From contig JBCDFL010000136.1 of assembly GCA_039178165.1 (NCBI GenBank), positions 1-9,078 of the forward strand: 9,078 bases of DNA, written 5' to 3'. This stretch comes from JBCBCP01 sp039178165. GTDB lineage: Bacteria > Pseudomonadota > Alphaproteobacteria > Rhodobacterales > Rhodobacteraceae. Position 1 is the stretch's first letter. The number at the start of each line of letters is the position of its first letter. Below the pieces are notes generated by a model. It was not told the DNA's origin, searched no databases, and worked only from the letters and a program-made list of their open reading frames with translations. Of the stretch, positions 6,791 through 9,078 are shown piece by piece. A program made the position numbers and the translations under genes.

Positions 6791-6976
6791 CAGCCGCTTT
6801 GTACCCGAACGGCACTGCCGCACAATGGGGCCAAAGTCGGCGCAGGTCGCAGTGCCTGGAATTGAGGCGCGCGGGGCCGCCCCCGCGGGCCTGCGGCTTG
6901 ACGGCGGCCCCCGCGCGCTGCTTTTCTGCAAAAGGGCCGCGTCAAAAGACACACGGCGCGCCTCTGGGGGACGATG
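6791..6976. promoter_or_regulatory. Divergent promoter region between the phosphorylase and cyclase genes
   Basis: About 185 bases separate the two divergent starts, so both promoters should lie here. TTGACG, a good -35 hexamer, occurs once on each strand, facing each other: plus strand at 6898-6903 and minus strand at 6940-6945. Neither is followed by a clear -10 box; TTTTCT (6922-6927), 18 bases after the first, is the nearest. There is also a CTTTT-ctgc-AAAAG inverted repeat (6921-6934) and a strong hairpin CGCGGGG-ccgc-CCCCGCG (6870-6887). Confidence 0.4.
6811..6856 (-). repeat. 8-bp inverted repeat in the phosphorylase leader
   Basis: GGCACTGC (6811-6818) and its exact reverse complement GCAGTGCC (6849-6856) flank 30 bases just upstream of the phosphorylase start. 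They could pair in the 5' leader RNA or be two half-sites for a DNA-binding protein. An 8-bp match can arise by chance in GC-rich DNA. Confidence 0.3.
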
Positions 6977-9078
6977 ATGCAAAGCAAGGGCACCGGCAGC
7001 CCGGATCAGGCCGCACCGGGTCTTGCGGTGGCGGAGTTCGAGCATCTGACCTTCGTGACCACCGACATCGTGGGCAGCGCCGAGCTGAACCGCAGACACC
7101 CGGTCGAGATGTCCCGCACACTGGAGGCGCACGACCGTATCCTGCACGGCGCCATCCGGGCCGAGGGGGGCGATCCGTTCAAGCATACCGGCGACGGCGT
7201 CATCGCCACATTCGACGGGCCGTTGGCGGCCGTGCGCGCGCTCATCGCGGCGCAGCGCCAGATGCGCGCCGCATCCTGGGGCGCGACGGGCCGGCCGCAA
7301 TTGCGCAGCGCGATCCACCACGGGGCGGCGCGGGCGCGGGCGGGGGATTATTTCGGCCCAGCCCTCAGCGCGGTGCACCGTCTAGAAGGGGCGGCCCATG
7401 CGGATCAAATCCTGATCTCCGACACCGCGCGGGTGCTGATCGACGGGGGCGAGGCGCGCTATAGCGATCTGGGCGTGCATCATTTCAAGGGCATCGACCA
7501 ATTGCGGGTCTTTCAGGTGGAGGCGGAGGGCCTGCCCGCCGCGCATCCGCCCTTGGGCGGCAAGCGCGAGACGCTGGGGGGCAATCTGCCGAGCGCGACC
7601 AGCACCTTTCTGGGCCGCGAAGGCGATCTGACGTTTTTGCAGGATCGGACCGCCGCGGCGCGTATCGTGACCCTGGTCGGCCCCGGGGGGATCGGCAAGA
7701 CGCGCCTTGCGCTCGAGCTTGCGCGGCGGCTGGAGCCGGCCTGCCCGGGCGGGGCGTGGTTTCTGAACCTCGCGGCGCTGGAGCCGGGCAGCGATCTGTG
7801 GCCGGTCCTCGCCAGCGTGCTGGAGATCGAACCGATGCCGGGCGCGGACCGGCGGCAACAGGTGCTCGACCGGCTGCGCAGCCCCCGGGCGCTTCTGGTG
7901 GTCGACAATTGCGAGCATGTGCTCGACCCCGCCGCCGACCTGATCGAAGAGCTGTGCGCGGCCTGTCCGGGCCTTGGCGTCGTCGCCACCTCGCGCCAGG
8001 CGCTCGGCCTCGACGGGGAGGCGCAATACGCCGTCCCTGCGCTAGGCACCGCGGCGGTGGAGCTCTTCGTGCAGCGCGCGCGCCTCGTGCGGCACGATTA
8101 TGCCCCCGATGCGGTCGCGCGCGGCCTGATTCAAGAGATTTGCGCGGCCCTCGACCACATCCCCCTCGCGATCGAGATCGCGGCGGGCCAGCTGCGCCGC
8201 TACCCGCTGGAACGGATCGCCAAAGATGCGGAAAACCCGCTGGACCTCAGCCCCGCCGCCAGCCGCCGCGCCCGGCGGGGGGAGCGGCAGACGCTGCGCC
8301 GCACGCTCGAATGGTCGGTCGGCCTGATCGAGGCGCAAAGCGCCCAGGTGCTGAACTGCCTGTCGGTCTTGGCCAGCCCCTTTCACGAGGAACAGGCGCT
8401 GGCGCTCTGCGCCCTTCATGGCCTCGATGAGGTTGACACGCTCGACGCGTTGGACGAGTTGATCGACGCCTCCCTGCTCAGCGCCGACGATCACGGGGAG
8501 CGCCGGTTGCGCATGCTGCGCACGGTTCAGGCGTTCGGGCGCGAGCGGCTGGACGCCGCGGGCACCCGAGCCGGGCTGGAGGCGCAGCACGCCGAGGTGA
8601 TGATCCAGCGGGTGCGCCGTCTGGGCGCCAAGTTCAACTCGGAGGACGAGCGGCGCGGGCTGTCGGCCATCTTGGACGACATGCCCAACATCCGCGCGGC
8701 CTTTGAGCGTGCGCTGGTGCGCGATCTGGGCCAGGCGGCGCAGCTGACCTGGCCGCTGCTGCTCTATTCCTACTTCCATCGGGAGAGTGAGACGGCGTCG
8801 TGGCCGACGCGCATCATGGCGCAGCCGGGCGCCGAAGACTTGCCCGACGCGCCGCTGATGCTGGCGGGCTGCGCGGCCTACGCCTTTCACGAGCTGGGCG
8901 ATCCGCAAGCGGCGCAGGCCTTTGTCGAACGAGGCCGCGCGCTGGAGGCGGCGGGGCGGAACCCCTCGCAAGGGTGGCTGTCGCATATCGCGGGGCAGAT
9001 CGCTTTCTGGATGCGCGACGTGGACGGCTTTCGCACCGCCTCCGCCCGCGCGGTGGAGGAGGCGCACGCGGCGGGCGA
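6977..9078 (+). CDS. Class III nucleotide cyclase domain - P-loop ATPase - TPR protein (3' end outside window)
   Basis: A signalling protein of which 700 residues are visible, still open at the window edge. Residues 21-183 form a class III adenylate/guanylate cyclase domain: TTDIVGS with metal-binding D30, then FKHTGDG with K69 (base recognition) and second metal ligand D73, and D124 in GDYFGPAL. The usual N-x-A-A-R transition-state motif reads S-A-V-H-R (131-135): Arg is kept, Asn is replaced by Ser. After a linker, FLGRE (211-215) opens an AfsR/NB-ARC-like STAND ATPase with Walker A GPGGIGKT (235-242), Walker B LLVVDNCEH (306-314), TSRQALGL (338-345) and an IPLAIEIA segment (395-402). From about residue 630 the sequence is TPR-like. 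ATG 6977 is preferred over ATG 6974 because GGGGGA ends five bases before it. It is divergent from the phosphorylase. Its role is probably regulatory, and the input is unknown. Confidence 0.85.
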   Translation, partial: MQSKGTGSPDQAAPGLAVAEFEHLTFVTTDIVGSAELNRRHPVEMSRTLEAHDRILHGAIRAEGGDPFKHTGDGVIATFDGPLAAVRALIAAQRQMRAASWGATGRPQLRSAIHHGAARARAGDYFGPALSAVHRLEGAAHADQILISDTARVLIDGGEARYSDLGVHHFKGIDQLRVFQVEAEGLPAAHPPLGGKRETLGGNLPSATSTFLGREGDLTFLQDRTAAARIVTLVGPGGIGKTRLALELARRLEPACPGGAWFLNLAALEPGSDLWPVLASVLEIEPMPGADRRQQVLDRLRSPRALLVVDNCEHVLDPAADLIEELCAACPGLGVVATSRQALGLDGEAQYAVPALGTAAVELFVQRARLVRHDYAPDAVARGLIQEICAALDHIPLAIEIAAGQLRRYPLERIAKDAENPLDLSPAASRRARRGERQTLRRTLEWSVGLIEAQSAQVLNCLSVLASPFHEEQALALCALHGLDEVDTLDALDELIDASLLSADDHGERRLRMLRTVQAFGRERLDAAGTRAGLEAQHAEVMIQRVRRLGAKFNSEDERRGLSAILDDMPNIRAAFERALVRDLGQAAQLTWPLLLYSYFHRESETASWPTRIMAQPGAEDLPDAPLMLAGCAAYAFHELGDPQAAQAFVERGRALEAAGRNPSQGWLSHIAGQIAFWMRDVDGFRTASARAVEEAHAAG

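Noticed and set aside
6799..7464. 221-codon plus-strand frame over the start of the cyclase gene
   Set aside because: It is out of frame with the cyclase motifs (TTDIVGS, HTGDG) and arginine-rich. The long frame from 6977 is the real gene, which runs off the window.
1..9078. CRISPR array, tRNA, rRNA, insertion sequence or prophage
   Set aside because: No regularly spaced repeats, no tRNA-like cloverleaf, no transposase motif and no terminal inverted repeats were seen. The window reads as ordinary chromosomal metabolic DNA.

Overview
The window comes from a high-GC genome with a strong G/C bias at third codon positions. The gene types (SsuC-like permease, GT4 and FkbM genes, a GT81 synthase paired with an HAD phosphatase, a GH13_18 phosphorylase, a cyclase-ATPase regulator) and the dense packing suggest an alphaproteobacterium. 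A Rhodobacteraceae/Roseobacter-type genome is the best guess. This is inferred from protein and sequence style only, since no rRNA or other marker gene is present.

Layout. (1) About 1-2552, plus strand: the 3' part of an ABC permease gene, a GT4 glycosyltransferase and an FkbM methyltransferase. Each pair is joined by an ATGA stop/start overlap, so this is one translationally coupled operon that began upstream. (2) 2553-2832: a 280-base gap without a convincing gene, probably holding the end of the first operon and the promoter of the next. (3) 2833-4815, plus strand: an HAD-IIB phosphoglycerate-sugar phosphatase and a GT81-type glucosyl-3-phosphoglycerate synthase, 12 bases apart. (4) 4816-5056: a convergent intergenic region crowded with perfect inverted repeats, including a REP-like double hairpin. 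(5) 5057-6790, minus strand: a GH13 subfamily 18 sugar phosphorylase, most likely glucosylglycerate phosphorylase. (6) 6791-6976: a divergent control region. (7) 6977 to the right edge, plus strand: a large signalling protein, with a class III nucleotide cyclase domain, a P-loop ATPase and the start of a helical/TPR region. It is cut by the window end.

How it fits together. GpgS joins glucose from an NDP-glucose to 3-phosphoglycerate, and GpgP removes the phosphate to give glucosylglycerate, a compatible solute. The phosphorylase can break glucosylglycerate with phosphate into glucose 1-phosphate and glycerate. The central part of the window therefore looks like a self-contained make-and-recycle module for glucosylglycerate, with a putative cyclase-ATPase regulator transcribed away from the catabolic gene. 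Whether the upstream permease-GT4-FkbM operon belongs to the same system is open. One speculative possibility is a further glycosylated or methylated glucosylglycerate derivative.
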